A stretch of DNA of 38,202 nt from Mesorhizobium sp. LNHC252B00 (GTDB taxonomy: Bacteria > Pseudomonadota > Alphaproteobacteria > Rhizobiales > Rhizobiaceae): positions 80,561 through 118,762 of the forward strand of contig NZ_AYWO01000009.1 in the NCBI RefSeq assembly GCF_000502955.1, given 5' to 3'. Shown in pieces: positions 7,536 through 14,804 of this stretch. Each line of letters opens with the position of its first letter. Position 1 is the first letter of the stretch. The notes under the pieces were generated by a model, which was not told the DNA's origin, ran no database searches, and saw nothing but the letters and a program-made list of their open reading frames with translations. A program made the translations under genes and the position numbers.

Positions 7536-7661
7536 ATGGAAGCGACATTCGATGATATCGCCACCGCCCTCAGAGAGCCCCGCCAGGACGTATGGCGCCC
7601 CGTCCGCGCCATCGCCCTCGATATGGCCGGCAAGCTGTTCCTAGGCCTCGCTCAGGGCTAG
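7536..7661 (+). CDS. 41-residue peptide, paralogue of the 8447 gene product
   Basis: The short product starts MEATFDDIATALREP, closely matching METLFDDLAQALKAP of the 70-residue membrane protein at 8447. Downstream of this motif it keeps RPVRAIALDMAGKLFLGLAQG and stops, so it has one weakly hydrophobic segment. The match supports that it is, or was, a real gene. It may be a truncated duplicate. No clear ribosome site is seen. Confidence 0.5.
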   Translation: MEATFDDIATALREPRQDVWRPVRAIALDMAGKLFLGLAQG

Positions 7662-7689
7662 GCGTCGGGCTTGGGATAGCGATCGCCGG

Positions 7690-7950
7690 CTAAGAGCCTC
7701 TCGCCTTAAGTTTGGCCTTGGCTTCTTTCCGCTGCTTGGCGATGTTCATTTTATGGCCACGGTCCTTGTTGCAGCCTAGGCACGCGGCAGCGAGGTTAGA
7801 TCGCTTGTTCGTTCCGCGGTGCATCTTGGGTGTTTTGTGCTCCAATGTGGCTACCCTTTTCCCGTTCGTTCTGAACGGTTTTCCGCAGTAGCAACATTTC
7901 CCGCCTTGGAGCTCCACCAGTTCGCTGCGAACCTTCGCTGCATTTTTCAT
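7690..7950 (-). CDS. HNH endonuclease
   Basis: This 86-residue protein is a compact HNH nuclease: a first zinc knuckle CCYCG, the catalytic LEHKTP histidine, then NLAAACLGCNKDRG with the asparagine and second cysteine pair. Such small HNH proteins in phage-like elements often act in DNA packaging beside a terminase or as homing-type nucleases. Here it is isolated from terS and divergent from the gene at 8077. AGGAGG lies upstream at slightly long spacing. Confidence 0.85.
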   Translation of the reverse strand: MKNAAKVRSELVELQGGKCCYCGKPFRTNGKRVATLEHKTPKMHRGTNKRSNLAAACLGCNKDRGHKMNIAKQRKEAKAKLKARGS

Positions 7951-8076
7951 GGGGGTTGGGTTCCTCCTCTTTTCGGAAAAAGAAACACAACTTAGATCTC
8001 ACGGTCAAGCCTTGCATTAGCAGCCGCTTGACGAAGCCGCCGGCTGCGGCGCATTCTCTCTTTGGGAGAGAGGGCA

Positions 8077-8406
8077 ATGGGCGATCCTGGTCCGTGGGGG
8101 AAAATACAGCCCCGTAAGCATCGAATTCCGTTTGGCTGGATGCTCGTCGCTGCCTTCGGTGGCGTCGCGGCCGGCAACTATTTCTGGTGGAACTCATCCA
8201 ATCTGATGAACGTAGTAAGCGCATTCGGCTCGACCATCGGCTGCGACATCAAGGGCAATATCTCGATCAACTCCGGCCAGCGCATCTACCATATGCCGGG
8301 TCAGGAATTTTACTCACGAACTATTATCCGGCCAGAGTTCGGCGAGCGCTGGTTTTGCTCGGAAGCCGAGGCGCAAGCCGCCGGTTGGCGTCGAGCGAAG
8401 TGGTAG
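8077..8406 (+). CDS. membrane-anchored protein with a nuclease-associated GNISI domain
   Basis: The 109-residue protein has a basic N-terminus, one membrane segment (FGWMLVAAFGGVAAGNYFWW) and a C-terminal domain reading CDIKGNISINSGQRIYHMPGQEFY then GERWFCSEAEAQAAGWR. That domain is common in rhizobia, alone or after thermonuclease-like domains, and contains two cysteines. GGGAGAGAGGG precedes the ATG at 8077. It probably faces the periplasm; its role is unknown. Confidence 0.8.
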   Translation: MGDPGPWGKIQPRKHRIPFGWMLVAAFGGVAAGNYFWWNSSNLMNVVSAFGSTIGCDIKGNISINSGQRIYHMPGQEFYSRTIIRPEFGERWFCSEAEAQAAGWRRAKW

Positions 8407-8446
8407 CTTTAACTACTTATTCGTCAGTCCCGATTAGCATCCGCTC

Positions 8447-8659
8447 ATGGAAACTCTTTTCGACGATTTAGCCCAAGCTCTGAAGGCACCCCTAAAGACG
8501 AGCTCTCGGCCGCTCGTAGGTCTCGCGATCATCGCCATCATTGGGGTATGCATTGGTCTCGGCCCCGCGCTCAACAATGCCGCAGCGCACCGTCCTCAGC
8601 CGATCAAGGTTCGATATCGCCCGGACCCAATCGCCGACATGTATCCTCGAGAGATCTGA
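8447..8659 (+). CDS. 70-residue single-span membrane protein
   Basis: The product begins METLFDDLAQALKAP, has one hydrophobic helix (PLVGLAIIAIIGVCIGLGPAL) and a basic tail. It follows the 8077 gene by 40 bases on the same strand. It resembles the shorter 7536 product in its first 15 residues. Function unknown. Confidence 0.65.
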   Translation: METLFDDLAQALKAPLKTSSRPLVGLAIIAIIGVCIGLGPALNNAAAHRPQPIKVRYRPDPIADMYPREI

Positions 8660-8703
8660 GCGCCGGGCCATCACGGCTCCTGAATCTGATCGCACCGCCG
8701 ACT

Positions 8704-9441
8704 TCAAGAGCGCGGGTAGGCCGCAGTCGGCACCGTGAACCCGCCGTCCGACGCATACCGAGCGACACCCTTGGTGATCCGAACCTCGTCGATCCAGCCA
8801 TTCCAGCCGACAAGCCCACTCTGCGCTTCACCGATTTTGAATGGGTCAGATGTGTTGTTCGATGTCCCGGTGGCACCCGTTTTTGACGCCTGCATCACGC
8901 CATCAACATATATCCGCATCTTATCCGAGGCGTCGCGTTCGAAGCAGACGTGATGCCAGGTGTTCGCGGCGATGACGGCGGAGGCTGTGATTAGGTGCGC
9001 CGGAGTTCCCGATGCAGCCGTTGAGAACTCCGCTACAATAGAGGCCCCGCTGCGATAGAAGCGCCAACCCTGGTTGATCGTATTGGCGTAATGGCTGACA
9101 ATGGTCGAAGTCGAGGAGGCGATGGTTGGCGTACGTATCCACGCCTCGACCGTGAATTGCCCGCTGAACTGCCAATCCGCACTATCTGGTGCCGTGATGC
9201 GATCGCCAGACCCGTCGAATAGACCCGAAGCGCTGCCAAACTTGAATTGTGCCGTATCAACCTGGGCATTGCCGACAGTCGTGAGGGTGCGAGAATAGCT
9301 GCTCTCGTCGGTAAACGATGTCGAGGCATCAGCGCCTTCAAAGCCACACAGCAGCAGGACGCTCGCAAAGTTCGGATCGGAACCTCCCCCGCCGCCACCG
9401 CCAAAGCTATTGCCAAAAAACTGTCCGGTCGAAAGCAGCAT
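8704..9441 (-). CDS. LamG/concanavalin-like phage surface protein
   Basis: The 245-residue protein has a glycine-rich N-terminal linker (GGGGGGG) followed by a laminin-G-like jelly-roll domain: FTVEAWIRTP, GWRFYRSGASIVAEF, NTWHHVCFERDASDKMRIYVDG and WIDEVRITKGVARY. This is the usual concanavalin-like fold found at the tips of phage tail fibres and in decoration proteins that bind sugars. Its start overlaps the stop of the 318-residue protein by one base (TAATG). It is the last gene of the long minus-strand block. Confidence 0.82.
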   Translation of the reverse strand: MLLSTGQFFGNSFGGGGGGGSDPNFASVLLLCGFEGADASTSFTDESSYSRTLTTVGNAQVDTAQFKFGSASGLFDGSGDRITAPDSADWQFSGQFTVEAWIRTPTIASSTSTIVSHYANTINQGWRFYRSGASIVAEFSTAASGTPAHLITASAVIAANTWHHVCFERDASDKMRIYVDGVMQASKTGATGTSNNTSDPFKIGEAQSGLVGWNGWIDEVRITKGVARYASDGGFTVPTAAYPRS

Positions 9442-10397
9442 TAGATAGCCGTCCCCTTGAGCGTGGCCGCGATATTGGCGATCGAAGACTCCGCAGGTGA
9501 ATTGGCCGGGGCATAGAACTCAAGCCGATGGCCTGAAGAGACTGTCTTGGCCGTGCCACTGGATGTCGTGAAGGTGAAAGCGCCACCCGTCGAAATCGAG
9601 ACGGTCCCGATCGAGGCGCCATTGTCTTGGACATCGACTGCAAAGGTTGCCGCAGGATTGGTGCCGACATGGCCGACAGATCCGGCGAAGTTCGCAGCCA
9701 AGGCGACGTCGCGCACGACGATCAGCTTGCCGATCAATTGCCCGGCCGTCGGCGTACCGCCAAAACTCAATGGCAGATCGTACGGGAGGTCAGACCAGGC
9801 CGGGTCTGCCGCCCCAAGTGTTTTGAGAAATTGCCCGCTAGAGCCGGGGGCAAGCTGTCGCCAGCTCGGCGGAGAATCGCCGTCGTAATAGAGGATCATT
9901 CCAGCGGTCGCGCCCGTAAAGGCATCTATCGAGATGACTGTCCCTGAGCCGGAGATCGTGACATCGCCATAGTCGCCGTCCGCCAGAGCGCCGCCGCTAG
10001 TCGCCACCGATGCACCGTATAGACCCGGAGACGAGCCATTGGTGTAGCCGATGAAGAATGACCCAGGGGCAACCGTCTTTGTCAGCGCCGTCTCGGGCGA
10101 TGCTCCATCCGTGCTTTTCAAGGTCACCGAATAGGTGGCGTCCGAATTGTGGAAGACGAATGGCCGCTTGACTGCTGGCAGGATCAGGGTCCGAGCCGCT
10201 GCGAGCGCGGCACTGGGCTTGAACGTATAGGCCGTACGATATTGGGTTGATGTTAGAGTGACATTGCCTGCCGAGAAGTCGATGGCAAGTTGATCAGACA
10301 GCGCATTGCCCAACGCGGCATCGCCGTCATTGCTGGTTTGCCACTGGCCATCGGTCTGGCCATCGGCGATGGCCGGGAGGTTCAGGTCATGCGCCAT
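9441..10397 (-). CDS. phage tail-fibre-like structural protein
   Basis: This 318-residue protein is rich in Gly, Ala, Ser and Thr with beta-strand patterns and few charged residues. It has the SGSGTVISIDAFTGATAGMILYYDGDSPPSW segment often seen in tail-fibre and tail-spike shafts (text like DGSPPSWRQLAPGSSGQFLKTLG). The C-terminal part resembles a small beta domain with GHVGTNPAATFAVDVQDNGASIG. It is likely a receptor-binding or fibre protein paired with the LamG protein after it. The assignment is by composition and recurring phrases, not a named domain. Confidence 0.7.
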   Translation of the reverse strand: MAHDLNLPAIADGQTDGQWQTSNDGDAALGNALSDQLAIDFSAGNVTLTSTQYRTAYTFKPSAALAAARTLILPAVKRPFVFHNSDATYSVTLKSTDGASPETALTKTVAPGSFFIGYTNGSSPGLYGASVATSGGALADGDYGDVTISGSGTVISIDAFTGATAGMILYYDGDSPPSWRQLAPGSSGQFLKTLGAADPAWSDLPYDLPLSFGGTPTAGQLIGKLIVVRDVALAANFAGSVGHVGTNPAATFAVDVQDNGASIGTVSISTGGAFTFTTSSGTAKTVSSGHRLEFYAPANSPAESSIANIAATLKGTAI

Positions 10398-10587
10398 TGC
10401 CGGCCGCTCCCTTCAAAAGTTTTCCGGCAAGGCCGATCGATAGCTTGCAAATCTCGTCGTCGGTAAATCCGAGCTGCTTACAGCGAGACATAAAAGTCAG
10501 AAATTCCATGGTGGCTGGGAAGAACCGGCTGGGCTTCCGGCAACCGTCATCGTACATGCTCGCGTCGTTGAAGATGCTGTGATCCAT
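10387..10587 (-). CDS. small hypothetical protein in the terminase-fibre block
   Basis: The 66-residue product (MDHSIFNDASMYDDGCRKP then EFLTFMSRCKQLGFTDDEICKLSIGL) is partly helical and overlaps the start of the fibre gene by 11 bases. It starts three bases after the previous stop. No domain recognised. Its tight packing in the operon supports that it is real. Confidence 0.65.
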   Translation of the reverse strand: MDHSIFNDASMYDDGCRKPSRFFPATMEFLTFMSRCKQLGFTDDEICKLSIGLAGKLLKGAAGNGA

Positions 10588-10590
10588 GGC

Positions 10591-10851
10591 TCAGGTCCTC
10601 GATGATTTTTCCAGATCGCGTTGCAGTTCGACCGCTTGCTGATACGACTGCGCGAACAGAGTCCGGTCTGTCTCAGATGGCGGATTGGCCGGATTGCAGC
10701 CGAGCGGGGTATCTGGCAGCGGCGACATTTCCCAGGGACGTAGACCCAATGCCTGATGCAGCGCGCGGAAATCGCGTGCGCGGTAGGCATCGATTGCCGC
10801 TTCTGTCATCTTGAACGCTCGGGATTTGTCTTTGCGACGCTTAACAGGCAT
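10591..10851 (-). CDS. small hypothetical phage protein
   Basis: The 86-residue protein starts MPVKRRKDKSRAF and contains AYRARDFRALHQALGLRPWEMSPLP, a phrase familiar beside terminase genes in rhizobial prophages. The start at 10851 is only two bases past the previous stop and has AAGG before it; an upstream in-frame extension overlaps that gene and is rejected. Function unknown. Confidence 0.7.
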   Translation of the reverse strand: MPVKRRKDKSRAFKMTEAAIDAYRARDFRALHQALGLRPWEMSPLPDTPLGCNPANPPSETDRTLFAQSYQQAVELQRDLEKSSRT

Positions 10852-10853
10852 CC

Positions 10854-11105
10854 TTATGGGCTCCCAAATTGGTCGAGCGCCCATGATGTTTCGCGCGTGT
10901 CTTTTGGCGTCCATGTGGCCAGAAAGGCATGCCCCAGCCGCTTCCATGCCGCCGGAGCAGCGGCTTTAACTTCAGCGTCCGAGAAGAGCCCAAACAGCTC
11001 CAGATCATGGAAGAAATCGAACTCGCATTCGAACGCGGTCGACCATGCGGCAATCTCTGCCGACGAGTCGGTTCTGCGTTTCGCAAGGCGTCTCTTGACT
11101 GGCAT
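10854..11105 (-). CDS. small hypothetical phage protein
   Basis: The 83-residue product begins MPVKRRLAKRRT, nearly the same N-terminus as the next gene's product, then diverges (FECEFDFFHDLELFGLFSDAEVKAAAPAAWKRL). Its ATG overlaps the terS stop by one base (TGATG). The shared basic start suggests either duplication or a common interaction tag. Function unknown. Confidence 0.68.
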   Translation of the reverse strand: MPVKRRLAKRRTDSSAEIAAWSTAFECEFDFFHDLELFGLFSDAEVKAAAPAAWKRLGHAFLATWTPKDTRETSWALDQFGSP

Positions 11106-11449
11106 CAGGCGCCCCTTCTGTTGGAACGCAAGGCAGGAGGCCGTGCGCGGCTGGGTGGCGCGTCAACATCGAGGTCTAGTTCTCGCACCAGGCGCGCAAA
11201 GCCTGTCCTGGCATCTTTCTCGATGCCCACTGCTGGGTGAGCACGGACGTTTTTGCGGTCGTCTGTGGTCGTGATCCCTTCCTTGTCGATCACGGCTCGG
11301 GCCTGCTGCGAACGGTCCCACGCTTCGGCCGCGAGCTGTAGAAGGCGAAGGTGATGTGGCTCCAGTTCGTAGTCCGTGACAACACCACGCCACCAGGTCT
11401 TGGCCTGGTCGGACAGGTGTTCAGGTGGGTTTGGTCCGCGTCTTTTCAT
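11105..11449 (-). CDS. terS: phage terminase small subunit, P27 family
   Basis: The small terminase recognises the DNA to be packaged and recruits the large terminase motor. The 114-residue product has the P27-type pattern: KRRGPNPPEHLSDQAKTWWR, LEPHHLRLLQLAAEAWDRSQQAR, then DRKNVRAHPAVGIEKDARTGFARLVRELDLD. Length is normal for the family. No large subunit, portal or capsid gene follows it. That makes it the only packaging gene of the element, as in phage satellites that redirect a helper's motor. Confidence 0.9.
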   Translation of the reverse strand: MKRRGPNPPEHLSDQAKTWWRGVVTDYELEPHHLRLLQLAAEAWDRSQQARAVIDKEGITTTDDRKNVRAHPAVGIEKDARTGFARLVRELDLDVDAPPSRARPPALRSNRRGA

Positions 11450-11456
11450 GGCTCAA

Positions 11457-11648
11457 TCATTGGTGTGGGAGAACGGGGGCACCGCTCGGCAATGTTGTGG
11501 GATGGGCAGCGGTATGCGGTTGAAAGCATCTGAGGTCTGAAATACCCCCCCCCCCGGTTATGGTCACTCCCAGGTCAAGCGTGTGTGGCGGCTCCATCGC
11601 TTCTTGATTGCCCTGATTGTCGTTGATGGCGGTGCGGCCGGTGAACAT
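11457..11648 (-). CDS. short protein containing an 11-base G homopolymer
   Basis: The 63-residue frame starts one base after the previous stop, so it is probably translated by coupling. It reads MFTGRTAINDNQGNQEAMEPPHTLDLGVTITGGGG, then a C-terminal tail. The glycines are encoded by a run of eleven G at 11555-11545 on the coding strand. A gain or loss of one base would put the ribosome into other frames that end just before, or exactly overlapping, the terS start. Either a slippage-prone real gene or a sequencing ambiguity. Confidence 0.5.
   Translation of the reverse strand: MFTGRTAINDNQGNQEAMEPPHTLDLGVTITGGGGISDLRCFQPHTAAHPTTLPSGAPVLPHQ
11545..11555. repeat. poly-C/poly-G tract of 11
   Basis: Eleven C on the plus strand (11 G in the coding direction) lie inside the short gene before terS. 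Runs this long are rare and prone to slippage in replication and in sequencing. Confidence 0.9.
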
Positions 11649-11649
11649 C

Positions 11650-11901
11650 TCACTGCACCTTCAGGGATGGCGCGGATGGGTCGCTGGCCCAGCGGATGAT
11701 CTCGGCCAACGTGTCAGCCTTCCACTCTGCCAGGACGGCCTTGCGCAATGTGAGGAAGTCGGCCACCTCGTCTTCAGTGGGGACGCCATGGTCGGAGAGG
11801 AACAGTTCGTCGCGCTCTAGTTGCACTACAATACAGCGATCGATCGCAGCGGCGATTTGCTCCGGCGTCGGGCCGTCGATGTCGATGTCGAACTCGGTCA
11901 T
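11650..11901 (-). CDS. small acidic hypothetical protein
   Basis: The 83-residue acidic protein (MTEFDIDIDGPTPEQIAAAIDRC, then VPTEDEVADFLTLRKAVLAEWKADTLAEIIRW) is helical and lacks a recognised domain. The ATG at 11901 overlaps the previous stop as ATGA, which decides the start against a longer open frame. It lies between the carbohydrate-binding protein and the homopolymer gene. Confidence 0.72.
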   Translation of the reverse strand: MTEFDIDIDGPTPEQIAAAIDRCIVVQLERDELFLSDHGVPTEDEVADFLTLRKAVLAEWKADTLAEIIRWASDPSAPSLKVQ

Positions 11902-12833
11902 GCTGCTCGGTCCTTTCGTCCTGCCTTCACCGCAAGCTGCCAGCACAGGCCGCTTTCGCCTGGCCGTGATCCGGTCGATTCGACCTTTGCGCACCACATC
12001 GACCCGCCATGAGTCACGAAGCTGCCAACCGGATAACGGGTGTCTTTCGTCCAAACGCCGGCATAGCGAATGCCGCCTCCCTGAACTTGGGCCAGCGTCT
12101 TTTCCACCCGTTCGAGCCGGGCATGGATGTCGATCTCTTCTGCTTGGCCTTCGACCTTTTCGAATTCTTCGATCCGGCCTTTGTCGTCGTGTTTGAGAAT
12201 TTTCGTTACGCTCCGTTTCAATGGCTCGGCATTGACACGCTCGGAGCTAGGCGGCTTGGTTTCCAGCGCCTGAAGCCGGGCTTCCAGAGCCGCGCATCTG
12301 TGGGAGAGCCAAGTAAACGTTGCTTCGCCTTGCGCCGAGATGGTTGCCACCAGGTCCATGTGCGCACGCTGGTCAGGGTGGCAACCGACATCCTTCAAGG
12401 TTAGGTTTTTCTTGTATATCGCATGGTCAATGAAGCCCTGGAGGGCATCGGCGAAAACGCGGTGATTTTCAGGAGTTCTGACCATGGCGGGATAGGTCGG
12501 CTCTGGCGTGGGTTCGATCTCCCAAGCCCGGCGCTGCACTGGTATTGGCGCTGATGCAGCAGTCGTCGCCGCCTTTTGCTTAGGCTCCGCCAGCTCACCG
12601 AGTTCGATGTCGAAGCGTTCTTTATTCAGCTTATCGACGTGGCCGCGAAGCACCTTTGTCTCTGCCTTAAGACGAGCTTGAAGGTCGGTGTTCTGGTCGA
12701 GCGCGTGCTTTGCGGTGTCGGCAGCAAATATCTCCTGCTTCTCGGCAATGTGTTTGCCAAGGCGTTGGATCTCACCGTCGATCCGCTGTAGGTCGATCGC
12801 CTTCTGGTCGAATATGACGGGGCGCTTCGGCAT
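11898..12833 (-). CDS. coiled-coil protein with C-terminal carbohydrate-binding-like module
   Basis: The 311-residue protein has an N-terminal coiled coil (about residues 10-90, LQRIDGEIQRLGKHIAEKQEIF and further heptads), a middle helical region, and another heptad stretch at HARLERVEKTLAQVQ. It ends in a small aromatic module: IRYAGVWTKDTRYPVGSFVTHGGSMWCAKVESTGSRPGES followed by CWQLAVKAGRKD. That last part is a chitin-binding-like (CBM5/12-type) module recurrent in phage proteins of alphaproteobacteria. It is probably a virion- or surface-associated adhesin-like protein. Precise role unknown. Confidence 0.75.
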   Translation of the reverse strand: MPKRPVIFDQKAIDLQRIDGEIQRLGKHIAEKQEIFAADTAKHALDQNTDLQARLKAETKVLRGHVDKLNKERFDIELGELAEPKQKAATTAASAPIPVQRRAWEIEPTPEPTYPAMVRTPENHRVFADALQGFIDHAIYKKNLTLKDVGCHPDQRAHMDLVATISAQGEATFTWLSHRCAALEARLQALETKPPSSERVNAEPLKRSVTKILKHDDKGRIEEFEKVEGQAEEIDIHARLERVEKTLAQVQGGGIRYAGVWTKDTRYPVGSFVTHGGSMWCAKVESTGSRPGESGLCWQLAVKAGRKDRAA

Positions 12834-12838
12834 CGAGT

Positions 12839-13084
12839 TCAGCCCTGCCTAACGTAATGGCCCATGTCGCGGGTGATGTAGCCCGCTGGGCTCTTCCTGC
12901 CGGCATAAGACAAAGGCTGGGATTTGGCGGGGACGGTCGGCACGCGGCGCCAGAACTTTTCCGACAAAGGACCTATCGGCCTAAGGCCACGGGTGAGGTC
13001 GAACTTTGCCTCGAAGATCTGGCCGGCATACTTGCAGCGTTCGTTTTCGCGGTAGCTGATCAGTCGGTTCCACTGGTCGATCAT
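12839..13084 (-). CDS. small basic hypothetical protein
   Basis: The 81-residue basic protein (MIDQWNRLISYRENERCKYAGQIF, then SPAGYITRDMGHYVRQG) has no recognised domain. A purine-rich GAGAGTGAG precedes its ATG. It lies between two coiled-coil genes of the block, five bases before the next start. Confidence 0.65.
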   Translation of the reverse strand: MIDQWNRLISYRENERCKYAGQIFEAKFDLTRGLRPIGPLSEKFWRRVPTVPAKSQPLSYAGRKSPAGYITRDMGHYVRQG

Positions 13085-13109
13085 GATGATATCTCACTCT
13101 CTTTTTTCG

Positions 13110-13691
13110 TCATGCTGCCCTATCGAGCGCCTTGCGGAGGTGGTCGAGCCGTTCCAGCAACAGCGGCGTGAAGCCCGGCAGGCGGTCGATGCGGTTAAGA
13201 TCAATGCCGGCGAGCAATGCCTTGCGCTTGAACTCTGGACCGAGTTTCAGCAGTTGCTCCAGATCAGCGATGGTTTGGCTGACAGCTTGGCGATATGCTT
13301 TCAATTGAGGTGAAACAGCCGGGCCGATGGTCGCCTGGAACGCCTGCATCGCATCGTCGCGAAGCGTCTTGGCAGCCTCCTCGGCTTCGAACAGCGGGGC
13401 CAATCCGGCGCCGATCTCTTCCACCTCCGCCTGAGTGATGGTGATAGGTTCGCCCAGCCTTTGCGCAGCCAATTGCTGGCCTGCCTCGACATGACGATGC
13501 TGTTCCGCCTGCCTGGCGACCGTGGCCTGCTGGAGTGCCACATTTGCTTCTGCGATCGCCGCCGGTCTTTCGGGGATCACAAGATCAAACGCGGCTGTGG
13601 TCGATGGTTTCGTTAGGCGGGCAAGCATGCGGCGCTCCGTGGTTTCTGTCACAGTGAAATCTACGCGCCGGCATCCGGCTTGACCCGTCAC
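13110..13691 (-). CDS. coiled-coil hypothetical protein
   Basis: The 193-residue, alanine- and glutamine-rich protein is predicted mostly helical (EANVALQQATVARQAEQHRHVEAGQQ, LFEAEEAAKTLRDDAMQAF), ending with LLLERLDHLRKALDRAA. It resembles scaffold or chaperone-like phage proteins only in composition. The GTG start at 13691 overlaps the previous stop (GTGA); ATG at 13628 is an alternative. Confidence 0.65.
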   Translation of the reverse strand: MTGQAGCRRVDFTVTETTERRMLARLTKPSTTAAFDLVIPERPAAIAEANVALQQATVARQAEQHRHVEAGQQLAAQRLGEPITITQAEVEEIGAGLAPLFEAEEAAKTLRDDAMQAFQATIGPAVSPQLKAYRQAVSQTIADLEQLLKLGPEFKRKALLAGIDLNRIDRLPGFTPLLLERLDHLRKALDRAA

Positions 13692-14032
13692 GCATGACTA
13701 AAATCTTTCCGCTTGATGGCAGCCATCATCTCCCGCTCCCGCAGAACGGGCTCAGCAGATGAGCGAACGATGGAGACAAGCTCCTGCGTAACGATCAGAG
13801 CCAGCGCCCCCTCGCATATGTTTCGGCTGGCGAGCTTGGCGCTTTCGATGTCCGGGTACTTGGCCAGGATCGCAGCAGCCACGAGGTCCGGATTGAGGCT
13901 GAGACCAAAAACCGATTCTTTGGCCTTCTCTCGCGAACGCCTGCGATCTTGTGCAGCGCGCCACAGCGAGCGCTGCCGGTTCGCTTCATCGTCAGAAAGA
14001 TGTTGGATTGAACGTGCGGCGCTACGCGGCAT
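13688..14032 (-). CDS. small basic helical protein downstream of the replication gene
   Basis: The product is 114 residues if it starts at 14032 (121 from 14053). It is arginine-rich at the N-terminus (DRRRSREKAKESVFGLSL) and helical after that, with no known domain. Its start overlaps the end of the replication initiator gene by 11 bases, so it may be a loader or partner of the initiator, as lambda P follows O. That pairing is speculation from position only; no P-like or ATPase motif is visible. Confidence 0.6.
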   Translation of the reverse strand: MPRSAARSIQHLSDDEANRQRSLWRAAQDRRRSREKAKESVFGLSLNPDLVAAAILAKYPDIESAKLASRNICEGALALIVTQELVSIVRSSAEPVLREREMMAAIKRKDFSHA

Positions 14033-14804
14033 CGAGCTGGCCCCCGATCTCATCGAGCAGTCGACGCGCTCGACCGAAGTTTGGATCGTTGTTGTTCAGC
14101 GTGGCACGCTCGCCAACAAGTCCGTCCAGCCATTCGAGCCAGTAGCGCAGCCTTGAACTGTCGGCGCCGTTCTTCATCGAGCGCTCGGCCATCGCCAGCA
14201 TGGCGCCGACGCTTACCGTATGCACCGCGTTCCTTGCCCCTTTTTCGAAGGGCGCTTGCGTCGATGACGCCGTTTCTACGGGATATCTTAAAATCGGTTC
14301 CCGGGATCTATTATAGGTTTCACCTAATATATTTACCTCAGGAAGTACTTGATCCTGTTCACTATTCTCAAAATCGCCGCTACCTATCGAGGCAATTTCG
14401 GTAACGGCGCCGCTACCTGTTGGCGTGTCGTGGGTAACGATATCGCTACCTATGGCGTCATCATTGGTAGCGGGACCGCTACCTATACCGCCCTTCAGAT
14501 AGATCGCATCGAACTCGGTATAGACGATCGAATAGACCCTAAGCCGACGGTTTAGCGGGTGCTGTTTGGCAGTGATGTAGCCCCGGCCGGCGAGCACGCT
14601 CAGCGACCGCGACAAGGCTTTGAGATGGCAACCGACGAGGGTTGCCAGGCGGGGATGGCTGGCATAGCAGCCGACACCATTGGCGCCGAAACGGTCGTGA
14701 GCGGCAAGCGCGATCAACACCCGGAAATCTTCGCGGTTGAGTGTCTTGTCGCCGATCGCACGCGTCGGCACAGGCGAGTAGGTTTGCTTGGGAGCGGCGG
14801 CCAT
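14022..14804 (-). CDS. winged-helix replication initiator with embedded origin repeats
   Basis: The 260-residue protein has an N-terminal winged-helix DNA-binding domain (about residues 20-95: LNREDFRVLIALAAHDRFG, CYASHPRLATLVGCHLKALSRSLSVLAGRGYI) like replication initiators of phages and plasmids. Residues 107-150 form an 11-residue repeat (IGSG at 107, IGS at 118, TGSG at 129, IGSG at 140). The DNA encoding it is a 33-bp iteron array. A C-terminal helical domain follows (VGAMLAMAERSMKNG, LRYWLEWLDGLVGERATLNNND). The start at 14804 overlaps the previous stop by one base and rejects a longer open frame. Origin function is inferred. Confidence 0.72.
   Translation of the reverse strand: MAAAPKQTYSPVPTRAIGDKTLNREDFRVLIALAAHDRFGANGVGCYASHPRLATLVGCHLKALSRSLSVLAGRGYITAKQHPLNRRLRVYSIVYTEFDAIYLKGGIGSGPATNDDAIGSDIVTHDTPTGSGAVTEIASIGSGDFENSEQDQVLPEVNILGETYNRSREPILRYPVETASSTQAPFEKGARNAVHTVSVGAMLAMAERSMKNGADSSRLRYWLEWLDGLVGERATLNNNDPNFGRARRLLDEIGGQLDAA
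14281..14370. other. AT-rich stretch beside the iterons, candidate unwinding element
   Basis: I count about 37% GC over these 90 bases, far below the surroundings, with runs such as TCTATTATAGG and CCTAATATATTTACC. It directly adjoins the iteron array inside the initiator gene, as a DNA unwinding element would. Confidence 0.55.
14379..14486. repeat. four 33-bp-spaced iterons, candidate replication origin
   Basis: GCTACCTAT occurs at 14379, 14445 and 14478 and as GCTACCTGT at 14412, each exactly 33 bp from the next. GGTAACG at 14400 and 14433 and GGTAGCG at 14466 keep the same period, so three units are 18-bp dyads of the form GGTARCG-N4-CGCTACC. The array lies inside the replication initiator gene. 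Confidence 0.75.

Noticed and set aside
14379..14486. The periodic repeats as a CRISPR array
   Set aside because: The 33-bp period has nine-base repeats, lies inside a coding frame, and the spacers share inverted motifs; it fits iterons, not CRISPR.
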